Source: Herbiconiux sp. A18JL235
GTDB taxonomy: Bacteria > Actinomycetota > Actinomycetes > Actinomycetales > Microbacteriaceae
Reading direction: 5' to 3'
Length of the DNA stretch: 64,000 bases
NCBI RefSeq assembly: GCF_040939305.1
Contig: NZ_CP162511.1
Coordinates: 3,472,001-3,536,000, forward strand
Shown here piece by piece: positions 36,510 through 45,550 of this stretch. The position numbers were made by a program, and so were the translations under genes. The notes beneath the pieces are model-generated. The model saw only the letters and a list, made by a program, of their open reading frames with translations. It was not told where the DNA came from and made no database searches. Every line of letters begins with the position of its first letter. Position 1 is the stretch's first letter.

Positions 36510-36908
36510 TCACACGCGGCGACGCTTGGGCGGGCGGCACCCGTTGTGCGCCTGCGGGGTCACGTCGTTGATCGAACCGACCTCGAGGCCGGCGGCCTGG
36601 AGCGAGCGGATCGCGGTCTCGCGGCCCGAGCCCGGGCCCTTGACGAAGACGTCGACCTTCTTCATGCCGTGCTCCTGCGCCTGGCGGGCTGCCGACTCGG
36701 CGGCGAGCTGCGCGGCGAACGGGGTCGACTTGCGCGAGCCCTTGAAGCCGACGCCACCCGAGGAGGCCCAGCTGATGACGGCACCGGTGGTGTCGGTGAT
36801 CGACACGATGGTGTTGTTGAAGGTCGACTTGATGTGGGCCTGGCCCACGGCGACGTTCTTCTTCTCTTTCTTGCGCGGCTTGCGTACGGCCGACTTGGGG
36901 GTTGCCAT
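36510..36908 (-). CDS. rpsK: 30S ribosomal protein S11
   Basis: A 132-residue S11 with the conserved centre [20 protein letters not shown] and the C-terminus [10 protein letters not shown]. It lies 34 bases after rpsM. rpsD, which follows rpsK in some bacteria, is absent here. Confidence 0.98.
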   Translation of the reverse strand: MATPKSAVRKPRKKEKKNVAVGQAHIKSTFNNTIVSITDTTGAVISWASSGGVGFKGSRKSTPFAAQLAAESAARQAQEHGMKKVDVFVKGPGSGRETAIRSLQAAGLEVGSINDVTPQAHNGCRPPKRRRV

Positions 36909-36942
36909 GTATCTCTCCTGAAATCCTGGTCAGTCGGCGCGC

Positions 36943-37320
36943 TTAGCGGCCGGCCTTCTTCTTGCCGGCGACGGTGCGCTTCGGGCCCTTGCGGGTACGA
37001 GCGTTGGTCTTGGTGCGCTGACCGCGGACCGGGAGGCCCTTGCGGTGGCGGACACCCTCGTAGGAACCGATCTCGACCTTGCGGCGGATGTCGGCGGCGA
37101 CCTCACGGCGGAGGTCACCCTCCACCTTGTAGTTGCCCTCGATGTAGTCGCGGAGCGCGACGAGCTGGTCGTCGGTGAGATCCTTCACGCGGATGTCGCC
37201 CGAGATCTCGGTGTCGGCGAGGGTCTTCAGTGCGCGCGTGCGGCCGACCCCGTAGATGTAGGTGAGTGCGACTTCCACGCGCTTGTCGCGGGGGATGTCA
37301 ACTCCTGCTAGACGTGCCAT
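36943..37320 (-). CDS. rpsM: 30S ribosomal protein S13
   Basis: A 125-residue S13 that contacts 50S at the subunit bridge. It has [21 protein letters not shown] at the start and the basic tail [15 protein letters not shown]. The ribosome site is GGAG, and the 126-base spacer upstream can fold into a three-way structure. Confidence 0.98.
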   Translation of the reverse strand: MARLAGVDIPRDKRVEVALTYIYGVGRTRALKTLADTEISGDIRVKDLTDDQLVALRDYIEGNYKVEGDLRREVAADIRRKVEIGSYEGVRHRKGLPVRGQRTKTNARTRKGPKRTVAGKKKAGR

Positions 37321-37356
37321 TGTGGCTATCTCCTGGTGATGTGTGGAGGTTTCGGA

Positions 37357-37417
37357 CAGAACCGGTGCCCAGGCCTCCTCCTGGGGTGTCCCCCGATCGC
37401 TCGGGTTCCTGGTTCTG
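37357..37417 (-). ncRNA. Possible structured leader between rpmJ and rpsM
   Basis: Outer stem CAGAACC (37357-37363) with GGTTCTG (37411-37417). Inside are two hairpins, CCCAGG/CCTGGG (37368-37385) and CCCGA/TCGGG (37392-37405). The transcript would have AGGAGG in the loop of the second hairpin. A three-way junction is possible; function unknown. Confidence 0.35.
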
Positions 37418-37446
37418 CTCTGGTGACCGGCCGGAGCCGGGTCGTA

Positions 37447-37563
37447 CTAGCCCTGGCGCTGCTTGTGGCGCGGGTTGCTCTTGCAGATGACCATCACGCG
37501 GCCGTTGCGGCGGATGACGCGGCAGTGCTCGCAGATGGGCTTGACGCTGGGGTTGACCTTCAT
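37447..37563 (-). CDS. rpmJ: 50S ribosomal protein L36
   Basis: A 38-residue L36, beginning [19 protein letters not shown] and ending NPRHKQRQG. The zinc ligands Cys11, Cys14, Cys27 and His33 are all present, so this is the zinc-binding form. It lies 69 bases after infA. Confidence 0.96.
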   Translation of the reverse strand: MKVNPSVKPICEHCRVIRRNGRVMVICKSNPRHKQRQG

Positions 37564-37632
37564 GATCTGTTCTTTCTTCGCTGTCCTCGTACCGGGCGGG
37601 ATGCCGCCTGGCCGTTACTTTCCAGCGCGCGG

Positions 37633-37854
37633 CTACTTGTAGCGGTAGACGATCCGGCCACGGGTGAGGTCGTAGGGGCTCAGCTCCACGATCACGCGGT
37701 CCTCCGGGAGGATGCGGATGTAGTGCTGACGCATCTTGCCCGAGATGTGGGCCAGAACCTTGTGGCCGTTCGTCAACTCCACCCGGAACATGGCGTTCGG
37801 GAGAGCTTCGACGACTGCGCCCTCGATCTCGATGACTCCGTCTTTTTTGGCCAT
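37633..37854 (-). CDS. infA: Translation initiation factor IF-1
   Basis: A 73-residue OB-fold protein that binds the 30S A-site during initiation. It starts [12 protein letters not shown] and contains [26 protein letters not shown] in parts typical of IF-1. First gene of the alpha operon, behind the promoter at 37938-37966. In many bacteria it follows map; here the mannitol island intervenes. Confidence 0.98.
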   Translation of the reverse strand: MAKKDGVIEIEGAVVEALPNAMFRVELTNGHKVLAHISGKMRQHYIRILPEDRVIVELSPYDLTRGRIVYRYK

Positions 37855-37898
37855 TGCCTCACTGTCACTCAAGTAGTCTGTGCTGGTCGTGCGGAGAA

Positions 37899-37922
37899 TC
37901 GGCCCACTCGAAAACAGGCCGA
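37899..37922 (-). promoter_or_regulatory. Hairpin in the infA leader
   Basis: TCGGCC pairs with GGCCGA across a 12-base loop, downstream of the promoter. It might also act as the mtlD terminator. Confidence 0.35.
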
Positions 37923-37937
37923 AAACACCAAAGATCG

Positions 37938-37966
37938 AGCTTACGCTAAGAAACGCCCGGGCGCAA
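37938..37966 (-). promoter_or_regulatory. Promoter of the alpha operon
   Basis: TTGCGC (37966-37961) and TAAGCT (37943-37938) on the minus strand are separated by 17 bases. The -35 box touches the mtlD stop codon. Confidence 0.65.
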
Positions 37967-39118
37967 TCACCGGTAGGCGTCGACCGAGCGTATAGTGCCC
38001 GCCAACGCGTCGAAGAGCGGATGCTCGGGTTCGATCCCGCACACCTCGGTCGCGAATCGCTCGGGGCTGAGGCTCGACAGCCGGTCGGCGAGCTCGGCCG
38101 TCTGCGGATCGCCCGGGGCGTCGAAGCGGAGCGCTGCGCGCACCGCCCGCAGCAGCGCCTCTGCCGGCAGCCCGCGCTCGGCGAGCTCGGCGGCGGGGCC
38201 GATGAAGCGCTCGTGGCGCGAGATCTTGCGCAGCGGCTGGCGCCCCACACGCTCGGGGGTGTCGGTGAGGTACGGGTTCGCGAAGCGCACGAGGTTCTTC
38301 TCCAGGTACGCCTCCTGGGTCGCCGGGTCGAACTCGTGCTTGGCCACGAGCAGCGCCTTGGTCTCCTCGAGCACGGCCTTCACCTCGGCGAACACCTCGG
38401 GCATCGACAGCGCGTCGGCGAGGGTCGAGGCCCCCTCGACCCAGCCGTGGTACGCCACGGTGGCGTGCCCGGTGTTCACCGTGAAGAGTTTGCGCTCGAT
38501 GTACGGTGCGAGATCGGGCACGAAGTGGGCGTCGGGGATGTCGGGGACGGCGTCGCCGAACGGGCCCACTTCGATGGCCCACTCGAAGAAGTCCTCGACC
38601 GTGACGTCGAGGCCCGCGTCGGGTGCCTGGTTCGGCACGATGCGGTCGACCGCGGTGTTCGCGAAGACGACGCGCGCGAGCTCGGGAGCGCCGTCTCCCC
38701 CCTCGAGCCGGCCCACCACCTCGGCCCGCAGCAGATCGGTGGCGTTGATCGCGTTCTCGCACGCCATCACCGTGAGCGGCGCGAGGTCGGGGCTCCGCCG
38801 GCCGAGGGCCTCGGCGATCACCGGTGCCACGAACTTCAGGATGGTGGGGCCGACCGCGGTCGTCACGACGTCGGCTGTCGCGATCTCGGCGACCACAGCA
38901 TCCGTGTCGGTGCCGCTGTTGAGGGCGCGGTAGCCCGTCACCGTGCGGGTCGAGGAGTTCTCCCCCACCGCGTGGACGCGGTAGCTCTCCGAGGCCGCGA
39001 GGGCGTCGATGAGCTCCGCGTTCACGTCGGCGAAGACGATCTCGTAACCCGCGTCGTGAAGGATGAGCCCCACGAAGCCGCGTCCGATGTTCCCGGCGCC
39101 GAAGTGGACGGCCTTCAT
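37967..39118 (-). CDS. mtlD: Mannitol-1-phosphate 5-dehydrogenase
   Basis: A 383-residue NAD-dependent enzyme that oxidises mannitol-1-phosphate, the product of the PTS, to fructose-6-phosphate. The Rossmann motif is [17 protein letters not shown] at the N-terminus; the catalytic-domain motif [17 protein letters not shown] is near residue 205. It follows mtlF by 22 bases behind AGGAG and ends the island's leftward operon, directly beside the infA promoter. Confidence 0.96.
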   Translation of the reverse strand: MKAVHFGAGNIGRGFVGLILHDAGYEIVFADVNAELIDALAASESYRVHAVGENSSTRTVTGYRALNSGTDTDAVVAEIATADVVTTAVGPTILKFVAPVIAEALGRRSPDLAPLTVMACENAINATDLLRAEVVGRLEGGDGAPELARVVFANTAVDRIVPNQAPDAGLDVTVEDFFEWAIEVGPFGDAVPDIPDAHFVPDLAPYIERKLFTVNTGHATVAYHGWVEGASTLADALSMPEVFAEVKAVLEETKALLVAKHEFDPATQEAYLEKNLVRFANPYLTDTPERVGRQPLRKISRHERFIGPAAELAERGLPAEALLRAVRAALRFDAPGDPQTAELADRLSSLSPERFATEVCGIEPEHPLFDALAGTIRSVDAYR

Positions 39119-39140
39119 GGATGACTCCTAGCTGTGTGTG

Positions 39141-39572
39141 TCAGTCGTTGAGGTCGCCGAGGATGTCGAGCACCTCGGCCGGGGTCGACGCCGCCAGCAG
39201 CCTGGCGACGTCGTCTTCTTCGCTGAACACGATGGCGATCTTGGTGAGGATCTCCATGTGCCCGCCGTCCTTGCCTGCGATGCCGACGACGAAGCGCACC
39301 TCTTCCCCGCCCCAGTCGAGAGGCTCGTCGTACCGCACGAACGAGAGCGCGGAGTCGAGGATCGTGTCCTTGCCCTCGTTCGTGCCGTGCGGGATGGCGA
39401 GGAGGTTGCCCATGTACGTCGAGACCGTCTCCTCGCGCTGGAGCATGTAGTCGAGGTACTCGGGAGCCACGGCCCCCGCCTCCACCAGGATCGCCGATGC
39501 CTCGGCGATCGCCTCCTCGCGCGTCTTCGCGGTTCCCGACAAGCGGATCTGCGACGGTTCCAGTACGGCCAT
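39141..39572 (-). CDS. mtlF: PTS mannitol-type EIIA component
   Basis: A 143-residue cytoplasmic EIIA of the fructose-mannitol family. It receives phosphate from HPr and passes it to the EIIB domain of MtlA. The active His62 is in NLLAIPHGTNEGK. In E. coli this domain is fused to MtlA; here it is separate, as in many Gram-positive bacteria. It lies 26 bases after mtlA. Confidence 0.94.
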   Translation of the reverse strand: MAVLEPSQIRLSGTAKTREEAIAEASAILVEAGAVAPEYLDYMLQREETVSTYMGNLLAIPHGTNEGKDTILDSALSFVRYDEPLDWGGEEVRFVVGIAGKDGGHMEILTKIAIVFSEEDDVARLLAASTPAEVLDILGDLND

Positions 39573-39598
39573 GGGCTTCTCCTCTTCCTCGGCGTCGC

Positions 39599-41191
39599 CT
39601 ACTCGGCGCCGCCCTGTGTCTTCAGCTTCTCCACGACCTCGTCGTAGCGCGGGCTGTTCATGAAGTTGTCCACCGACACGTGCTCGGCGCTCGGCGTGCG
39701 CTCCTGCGCCCGCGGCGTGAGCTCGCGCTGGGTGATCACCAGGTCGACGTCGTCCTCGAGGTTCGCGATGGCCTTGTTCACCACGGTGACGCCGTCGATG
39801 CCGGCCTTCTTGATCTTATTCCGGAGCACGGATGCGCCCATGGCACTCGATCCCATTCCCGCGTCGCAGGCGAACACGATGTTCCTGATCGGGCGGGTGT
39901 CGGTGAGCAGCGACGTCTCCTCCGCCACGGCCTCGGCGTCGCGCGCGGGCACGCCCTCGGTGGTGAGGGTGCCGAGCACGCTCGACTCCTTGCCCTTGTT
40001 CGCGGTGGTCTTGGCTATCGCTGCCGAGAGGTCGCCCGCATCCTCCTTCTCGAGATCACGCTTGCGGCTGGCCCGCAGGATGATCGCCGTGATAAGGAAT
40101 GACACGGCCGCGGCCGCGATGACGGAGAGGATGACGCCGACGTAGCTGTCCTGCGCGGTCGCCGCCAGGACGGCGAAGATCGAACCCGGCGACGCAGCGG
40201 TGCGGAGTCCCGACTGGAAGAGCACGTTCACCGCCACGCCCGTCGCACCACCGGCGATGGCCGCGAGGATCGTGAGCGGCTTCGACAGCACGTACGGGAA
40301 GTAGATCTCGTGGATGCCACCGAAGAACTGGATGATGGCGGCTCCCGGGGCGCTCGCCTTGGCGAGTCCGACACCGAAGATGGAGAACGCCAGCAGGATG
40401 CCCAGACCGGGGCCGGGGTTGGCCTCGATGAGGAACAGGATCGACTTGCCCGACTCCTGCACCTGGATCGCGCCCAGCGGGGTGAAGACACCGTGGTTGA
40501 TCGCGTTGTTGAGGAACAGCACCTTGCCGGGCTCCACCAGGATGCTCACGAGGGGGAGCAGCCCGAGGTTGGTGAGCCAGTTGACTCCGGCCTCGAGTGC
40601 GGCGCTGACGCCCTGGATGACGGGCGCGATCCCGAAGAAGCCGGCGATGGCCAACAGGAAGCCCAGGATACCGGCCGAGAAGTTGTCGACCAGCATCTCG
40701 AACCCGGGCTTGATCTTGCCCGCCCAAAGCTTGTCGAGCTGCTTGATCAGGTAGGCGCCGAGGGGGCCCATGATCATCGCGCCGATGAACATGGGGATGC
40801 TCGCTCCCACGATGACACCCATGGTCGCAATGGTGCCGACGACGGCACCACGAGCGCCGTACACCATCCGTCCGCCGGTGCTGGCGATCAGGAGCGGCAG
40901 CAGATAGGTGAGCATGGGGCCGACGAGTCCCACGTACGCGGTGAACGGGGCGCCGTCCTCGGGCTGGACGAGCTGCGTCTGCGCTCCGATCCAGCCGATC
41001 TCGGCGACGTTGCCGCCACCGCCGAGGATGCCGTTCGGCAGCCAGCCGGTGGCGATGAAGAGGCTCGTGATGAGGCCCCAGGCGATGAACGCGGGGATGT
41101 TGGGCATGACCATGCCCGAGAGGAACGTGCCGAACCGCTGGACGCGGACGCGGGCACCTCCCCGTGCCTTCGTATCTGACGTCGTTGTCAT
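39599..41191 (-). CDS. mtlA: PTS mannitol-specific EIICB component
   Basis: A 530-residue membrane permease-kinase that imports and phosphorylates mannitol. The EIIC domain (about residues 15-345) has the substrate motif GGIHEIYFPYVL and GRMVYGARGAVVGTIATMGV. A charged linker leads to the EIIB domain (about 430-530), whose phosphorylated cysteine is in NIVFACDAGMGSSAMGAS. The ATG overlaps the ptsI stop (ATGA), so upstream extension is not needed. The preference for mannitol is inferred from mtlD and mtlF. Confidence 0.95.
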   Translation of the reverse strand: MTTTSDTKARGGARVRVQRFGTFLSGMVMPNIPAFIAWGLITSLFIATGWLPNGILGGGGNVAEIGWIGAQTQLVQPEDGAPFTAYVGLVGPMLTYLLPLLIASTGGRMVYGARGAVVGTIATMGVIVGASIPMFIGAMIMGPLGAYLIKQLDKLWAGKIKPGFEMLVDNFSAGILGFLLAIAGFFGIAPVIQGVSAALEAGVNWLTNLGLLPLVSILVEPGKVLFLNNAINHGVFTPLGAIQVQESGKSILFLIEANPGPGLGILLAFSIFGVGLAKASAPGAAIIQFFGGIHEIYFPYVLSKPLTILAAIAGGATGVAVNVLFQSGLRTAASPGSIFAVLAATAQDSYVGVILSVIAAAAVSFLITAIILRASRKRDLEKEDAGDLSAAIAKTTANKGKESSVLGTLTTEGVPARDAEAVAEETSLLTDTRPIRNIVFACDAGMGSSAMGASVLRNKIKKAGIDGVTVVNKAIANLEDDVDLVITQRELTPRAQERTPSAEHVSVDNFMNSPRYDEVVEKLKTQGGAE

Positions 41192-42888
41192 GACGACTGC
41201 TCCGTTTCTGTGTGGGTGGTGGGTGATGCAGCTGCGGTGACGGCCGCGCGCGCTTCGACGGCGCTCGAGGCCTGGAGGGCGAGCTCGGCGAAGGCGACTG
41301 CCTGCTCGAGCGAGTACTGCGCGAGCTCGGCGCGCACGTCGGCGAGGGCCGACGGCGACATCGAGAGCGTGGTGGCGCCGAGGCCGACGAGCACGACGGC
41401 CAGCAGCGGGTCGGCGGCGGCTTCGCCGCAGATGCCGACGGGCTTGCCCGCGGCGCGCCCGGCCTTGCCGACCTCGCCCACGAGTTTCAGCACGGCCGGG
41501 TGCCACGGGTCTTGGAACGAGGCGACCGACCCCAGCAGGCGGTCGGCGGCCAGCGTGTACTGGGTCAGGTCGTTGGTGCCGATCGAGGCGAAGTCGGCGT
41601 CGGCGAGGATGCGGTCGGCCAGCAGCGCCGACGACGGTACCTCCACCATCACACCGGCCGTCTTCAGCCCCAGCTGCCGGGCGAGCGCGGTGAAGTAGCG
41701 GGTCTCCTCGACCGTCGACACCATGGGCGCCATCACCCACACGTCGGCGTCGGTCTCGGCGTCCGCCGCGGCGAGCGCCGTGAGCTGGTCGCGCAGGATG
41801 GGCTCGTTGGCGCGCAGTGCACGGAGGCCCCGGAGCCCGAGCGCGGGATTCTCCTCGGGTGCGTCATTCAGGAAGCTGAGCGGCTTGTCGGCGCCGGCAT
41901 CGAGCGCCCGCACCACCACCTTCTTGCCCGGGAACGCCTGCAGCAGACGCACGTACTGCGCCTTCTGCTCCTCGACCGTCGGCGCCGTCGCGGCGTCGAG
42001 GAAGAGGAACTCGGTGCGGAACAGGCCGACGCCCTCTGCCCCCTTGGCCACCGCATCCTCGGCCCCGTCGGCGGAGCCGAGGTTGGCGAGCAGGGGGATC
42101 GAGGTGCCGTCGGCGAGCATCCCGGGCCCGGTCGCTGCAGTGCGGGAGGCGGCGAGCGCCTCAGCGCGCGCCACGGCGTCGGCGCGCTGCGCGTCGTCGG
42201 GAGCCACCGTGACGGTGCCCGCCGCCGCGTCGACGACGATCTCGGTGCCGTCGGCGAGACCCAGCGCATCCTTCACGCCCACCACGGCCACGATCGACTT
42301 CTCGCGGGCCAGGATCGCGGTGTGCGAGGTCGGCCCGCCGTCGCTCGTCACGAGCGCGAGCACCTTGCCGAGGTCGAGCAGGGCGGTGTCGGCGGGGGCG
42401 AGGTCGCGGGCGACGAGGATGAACGGATGCTCGGGGTCGGGCACCCCCGGAGCCGGAACGCCGCGCAGGTGCGCGACCACGCGCTGCGACACGTCGTCGA
42501 GGTCGGTGGCGCGCTCGCCCATGTAGCCGCCCATGCTCACGAGCAGGTCGCGGAAGGTGGCGAAGGCCTCGAACACGGCGCGCTCGGCGGTCTTGCCGGC
42601 GTCGATGCGCACCCCGATGTCGTCGATGAGGGTGGGGTCTTCGGCCATGAAGGCCTGAGCCTCGAGCACGTCCTTGGCCGAGCCGCCCGCGCGTTCGCCG
42701 CGGTGACGGATGATGGCGGCCGTCGCGGCGAGCGAGGCGCGGGCGCGCTCCTTCTCGGCGTCGGGCGTGAGGGCGCTCGCGACGTCGTCGGGCTCGGGCA
42801 GCGGGTCGGGCATCCGCAGCACGGCGCCCACGGCGATGCCGCGGCCGATGCCGGTGCCGGTCAGTACGCCGCCTGATGCCTCGGCCAT
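41188..42888 (-). CDS. ptsI: PTS enzyme I (phosphoenolpyruvate-protein phosphotransferase)
   Basis: A 566-residue general PTS enzyme that takes phosphate from PEP and gives it to HPr. The active histidine is in GGPTSHTAILARE, near residue 190. The PEP-binding barrel follows with GVGLFRTEFLFLD and the C-terminal GICGEAAADP. The ATG at 42888 shares a base with the ptsH stop (TGATG); a GTG one codon earlier is also possible. Confidence 0.95.
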   Translation of the reverse strand: MAEASGGVLTGTGIGRGIAVGAVLRMPDPLPEPDDVASALTPDAEKERARASLAATAAIIRHRGERAGGSAKDVLEAQAFMAEDPTLIDDIGVRIDAGKTAERAVFEAFATFRDLLVSMGGYMGERATDLDDVSQRVVAHLRGVPAPGVPDPEHPFILVARDLAPADTALLDLGKVLALVTSDGGPTSHTAILAREKSIVAVVGVKDALGLADGTEIVVDAAAGTVTVAPDDAQRADAVARAEALAASRTAATGPGMLADGTSIPLLANLGSADGAEDAVAKGAEGVGLFRTEFLFLDAATAPTVEEQKAQYVRLLQAFPGKKVVVRALDAGADKPLSFLNDAPEENPALGLRGLRALRANEPILRDQLTALAAADAETDADVWVMAPMVSTVEETRYFTALARQLGLKTAGVMVEVPSSALLADRILADADFASIGTNDLTQYTLAADRLLGSVASFQDPWHPAVLKLVGEVGKAGRAAGKPVGICGEAAADPLLAVVLVGLGATTLSMSPSALADVRAELAQYSLEQAVAFAELALQASSAVEARAAVTAAASPTTHTETEQSS

Positions 42889-43157
42889 CACTGGGCGTCC
42901 ATGTCGGTGGCGAGCAGGGTCACCAGCTCGTCGAGGAGGGCGTCGGAGGAGGGGGCGTCGGAGGCGAGGGTGACGGTGTCGCCCTGCTCGATGCCGAGCG
43001 AGATCACGCCGAGGATGCTCGCGGCGTTCACCGCTTTGCCCTCCCCCTTCGCGATGGTCACCGGCACGCCCGATTTCGCCACGGCTTGCGTGAAGAGAGT
43101 CGCGGGGCGCGCGTGGAGCCCGTGTGCGGATGCCAGTTCGACGGTTCGTTCAGCCAT
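42888..43157 (-). CDS. ptsH: PTS phosphocarrier protein HPr
   Basis: An 89-residue HPr with the active His15 in GLHARPATLF. The regulatory-serine region reads NAASILGVISLGIEQGD, with a Ser near residue 47. HPr relays phosphate from enzyme I to the sugar-specific EIIA. It overlaps the upstream EIIB gene by 8 bases. Confidence 0.95.
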   Translation of the reverse strand: MAERTVELASAHGLHARPATLFTQAVAKSGVPVTIAKGEGKAVNAASILGVISLGIEQGDTVTLASDAPSSDALLDELVTLLATDMDAQ

Positions 43158-43476
43158 GGTCTGTCTCCTTGCGTTCGAGCGTTGCCATCACCAGGTCGGC
43201 TGCGTGGTCTGCGCCCTCCGGTCCGAACACCGTGTCGGGGAGCATCGCGGCCCGCGCGCCCACCAGGCGGGCACGTTCGGCGAGGTCGTCGAAGTGCGAG
43301 CTGAGGTGGGGTCCGACCAGCAGGACCGTGGATTCCCGCATCCGTTCGTCGAGTTCGGGCAGGGAGCCCGCCTCCACGACCAGATCGAGGCCGCGCGCCA
43401 TCGCGATGCGGCGGAGCCGGAGTGCGAGGAAAGTGCTCGACGCTCCTGCACCGCAGACGATGAGCACTGTGTTCAC
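43150..43476 (-). CDS. Orphan PTS EIIB component, lactose/cellobiose-like fold
   Basis: A 108-residue single-domain EIIB. The cysteine loop is VLIVCGAGASSTFLALRL with Cys8, and LLVGPHLSSHFDDL follows, as in the lactose/chitobiose family. No matching EIIA or EIIC of that family is present in the window. GTG 43476 lies 5 bases after GAGGAGG, so I reject the upstream ATG. First gene of the EIIB-ptsH-ptsI-mtlA-mtlF-mtlD operon. It may deliver phosphate to a distant EIIC or act in regulation. Confidence 0.8.
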   Translation of the reverse strand: MNTVLIVCGAGASSTFLALRLRRIAMARGLDLVVEAGSLPELDERMRESTVLLVGPHLSSHFDDLAERARLVGARAAMLPDTVFGPEGADHAADLVMATLERKETDHG

Positions 43477-43505
43477 GCACGCCTCCTCGCGTCCTGGTGG
43501 TTCTC

Positions 43506-43511
43506 TACGAT
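43506..43511 (+). promoter_or_regulatory. Possible -10 box of mtlR
   Basis: TACGAT about 80 bases upstream of the mtlR ATG; the -35 box is weak. Confidence 0.3.
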
Positions 43512-43547
43512 CCTCGGGCACACCTCTTCCGCGTTCCAGCAGCCTTC

Positions 43548-43575
43548 CTTCCGCACCCCCGGAAGTGCCTTCCGG
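43548..43575 (+). promoter_or_regulatory. Two overlapping hairpins upstream of mtlR
   Basis: CCGGAAG-TGC-CTTCCGG (43559-43575) is a perfect dyad. Its left arm can instead pair with CTTCCG at 43548-43553, giving two exclusive folds. It lies 18 bases before the mtlR ATG and could be a DNA operator or RNA switch. Confidence 0.4.
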
Positions 43576-43593
43576 CGCTTAGGGTGGAGGCAG

Positions 43594-45504
43594 ATGAGCG
43601 CGAAGCACGAGAGGCTGCTGGAGTACCTTGCCGAGTCCGACGACTGGGTGACGGCCGGCGAGCTTGCCGACAGACTCGGGGTGACGACCCGGAGCGTGCG
43701 CAGTTATGTCACGAGCGTGAAGTCGGCGGCGAAGCCGCTCGAGGTGATCGCCTCCTCCACCAGCGGGTACCGCCTCAACCGCGAGGCCTACGCGAGCTTC
43801 GTCACGGAGTCGCGGTCGAGGGATGCTCCGCGGGAGCGGGTGCACCACATCATCAGGCGCCTCGGCGACTCGCCGTCCGGTCTCGACGTCTACGAGCTGG
43901 CGGGCGAGCTCTACGTGAGCGAGTCGACGGTCGAGGCCGACCTGCGCAAGGCGCGGCTGCTCGTCGAGGAGGCCGGCCTCACGCTCGGGCGCAAGGGCGC
44001 TTCGGTCGTGCTCACGGGCAGCGAGCTGAACCGCCGGCGCCTGCTCAGCCGCATCTTCCGCGACGAGAGCGCGCAGGGGTTCCTCGACCTCGAGACCATC
44101 CAGCGCGAGTTCGCGTCGGAGAACCTCGCGGGGTTCAAGTCGGAGCTCATCGCGATGCTCGACGGCAACGGCTACTTCGTGAACGAGTACTCGCTGAACA
44201 ACGTGCTGCTGCACGTGGCCATCGCCGTCGACAGGGCGTCGAAGAACCGGCACATCGACGCCGTGTCGGTGGCGGAGCCGAGCGAGACCGTACGCGACAT
44301 CGCCTCTCAGCTCGACGCGCTGGTCACGTCGCACTTCGGCACCTCGCTCAGCCAGCGCGAGCTCGCCTACCTGTCGGTGCTGCTCACCACCCGCGTGCTC
44401 ACCCCGGGCCACGGTGAGACGACCGAGGCCATCGCCGAGGGATTCCTCGACGCCGACGACCTCGCCGAGATGCGGCGCATCGCCCGCCTCGCGAGCGACG
44501 AATACCTTGTCGACCTCGACGACGACGACTTCATCGTGCGGCTGAGCCTGCACGTGCGGAACCTGGTGGCAAGGGCTCAGGAGAACTCGCACTCCCGCAA
44601 CCCGATGACGCGGTCGATCAAGGGCTCGTACCCCATGATCTACGAGCTCGCCGTGTTCATCGCCAGCCAGGTGCAGCGCCGCCACGGCATCACCGTCAAC
44701 GACGACGAGATCGCCTACATCGCGCTGCACGTCGGCTCCTACCTCGAGCGGCAGAACCTGCGTGAGGAGCGGGTGAGCTGCGCCATCGTGAGCCCCAACT
44801 ACTACGACCTGCACCTCTCGCTCAGGGCCAAGCTCGAGGCGGAGCTCGGCGGCGAGCTGCAGGTCGACGTCGTCATCACCCGCACCGACGTCGATTGGGC
44901 GGCCCTCTCCTCCGACATCGTCGTCACCACCCTCCCGGTGCCGGCGGCGCGCGACAACGTCGTGGTCATCCAGCCCTTCCTCGGCGCTGCAGACCTCGAG
45001 GCCATCCGCCGGGCCATCTCCTCCGTCAGGCGGCACCGCCGACGCATGGAGATCAAAGACGAACTGCTCGAGTACTTCGACGAGCGGCTGTTCTGGCGCA
45101 ACCTCCAGGCGAGCTCGGAGGCCGACCTCATCCGCACTCTCGGCGAGTCGATGGTGGCGCTCGGCGTCATCGACGAGAGCTACGTGGAGGGCGCCATCGA
45201 ACGCGAGGCCATGTCGTCGACGGCGTTCACCGACACCATCGCCGTGCCGCACTCGATGGTGATGAGCGCGGCCCGCACGGCGATCGCCCTCGTGGTGAAC
45301 GAGACCCCCATGCCGTGGGGCGAGAACCGGGTGAACGTCATCGCCCTCATCGCGTTCAGCGAGACCGGCCGCAAGGCCTTCCAGACCGTCTTCGACCAGT
45401 TCGTCGAGGTCTTCTCCGACCGCGACGACGTGCAACGCATCGTGCGCCGCGCCACCGACTTCTCCTCCTTCATCGACGAACTCGTCCACGTCATCGACGC
45501 CTGA
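43594..45504 (+). CDS. mtlR: BglG/MtlR-family PTS-regulated transcriptional activator
   Basis: A 636-residue regulator. Residues 1-60 are an HTH_11 domain (AGELADRLGVTTRSVRSYV), followed by a second helix-turn-helix near 85-145. Two PRD domains carry candidate phospho-histidines (VLLHVAIAVDR; IALHVGSYLERQ). A GatB-like EIIB domain (VSCAIVSPNYYDL) follows, and then a C-terminal EIIA type 2 domain with a histidine in DTIAVPHSMVM. MtlR proteins sense PTS phosphorylation and activate mannitol genes. Start at ATG 43594 after GGTGGAGG. Divergent from the pts operon, across a 117-base spacer. Confidence 0.92.
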   Translation: MSAKHERLLEYLAESDDWVTAGELADRLGVTTRSVRSYVTSVKSAAKPLEVIASSTSGYRLNREAYASFVTESRSRDAPRERVHHIIRRLGDSPSGLDVYELAGELYVSESTVEADLRKARLLVEEAGLTLGRKGASVVLTGSELNRRRLLSRIFRDESAQGFLDLETIQREFASENLAGFKSELIAMLDGNGYFVNEYSLNNVLLHVAIAVDRASKNRHIDAVSVAEPSETVRDIASQLDALVTSHFGTSLSQRELAYLSVLLTTRVLTPGHGETTEAIAEGFLDADDLAEMRRIARLASDEYLVDLDDDDFIVRLSLHVRNLVARAQENSHSRNPMTRSIKGSYPMIYELAVFIASQVQRRHGITVNDDEIAYIALHVGSYLERQNLREERVSCAIVSPNYYDLHLSLRAKLEAELGGELQVDVVITRTDVDWAALSSDIVVTTLPVPAARDNVVVIQPFLGAADLEAIRRAISSVRRHRRRMEIKDELLEYFDERLFWRNLQASSEADLIRTLGESMVALGVIDESYVEGAIEREAMSSTAFTDTIAVPHSMVMSAARTAIALVVNETPMPWGENRVNVIALIAFSETGRKAFQTVFDQFVEVFSDRDDVQRIVRRATDFSSFIDELVHVIDA

Positions 45505-45550
45505 CCCGCCTGGGCAGGGCGTGAGCTGTACGGACGAGCGGATGCGCGCG

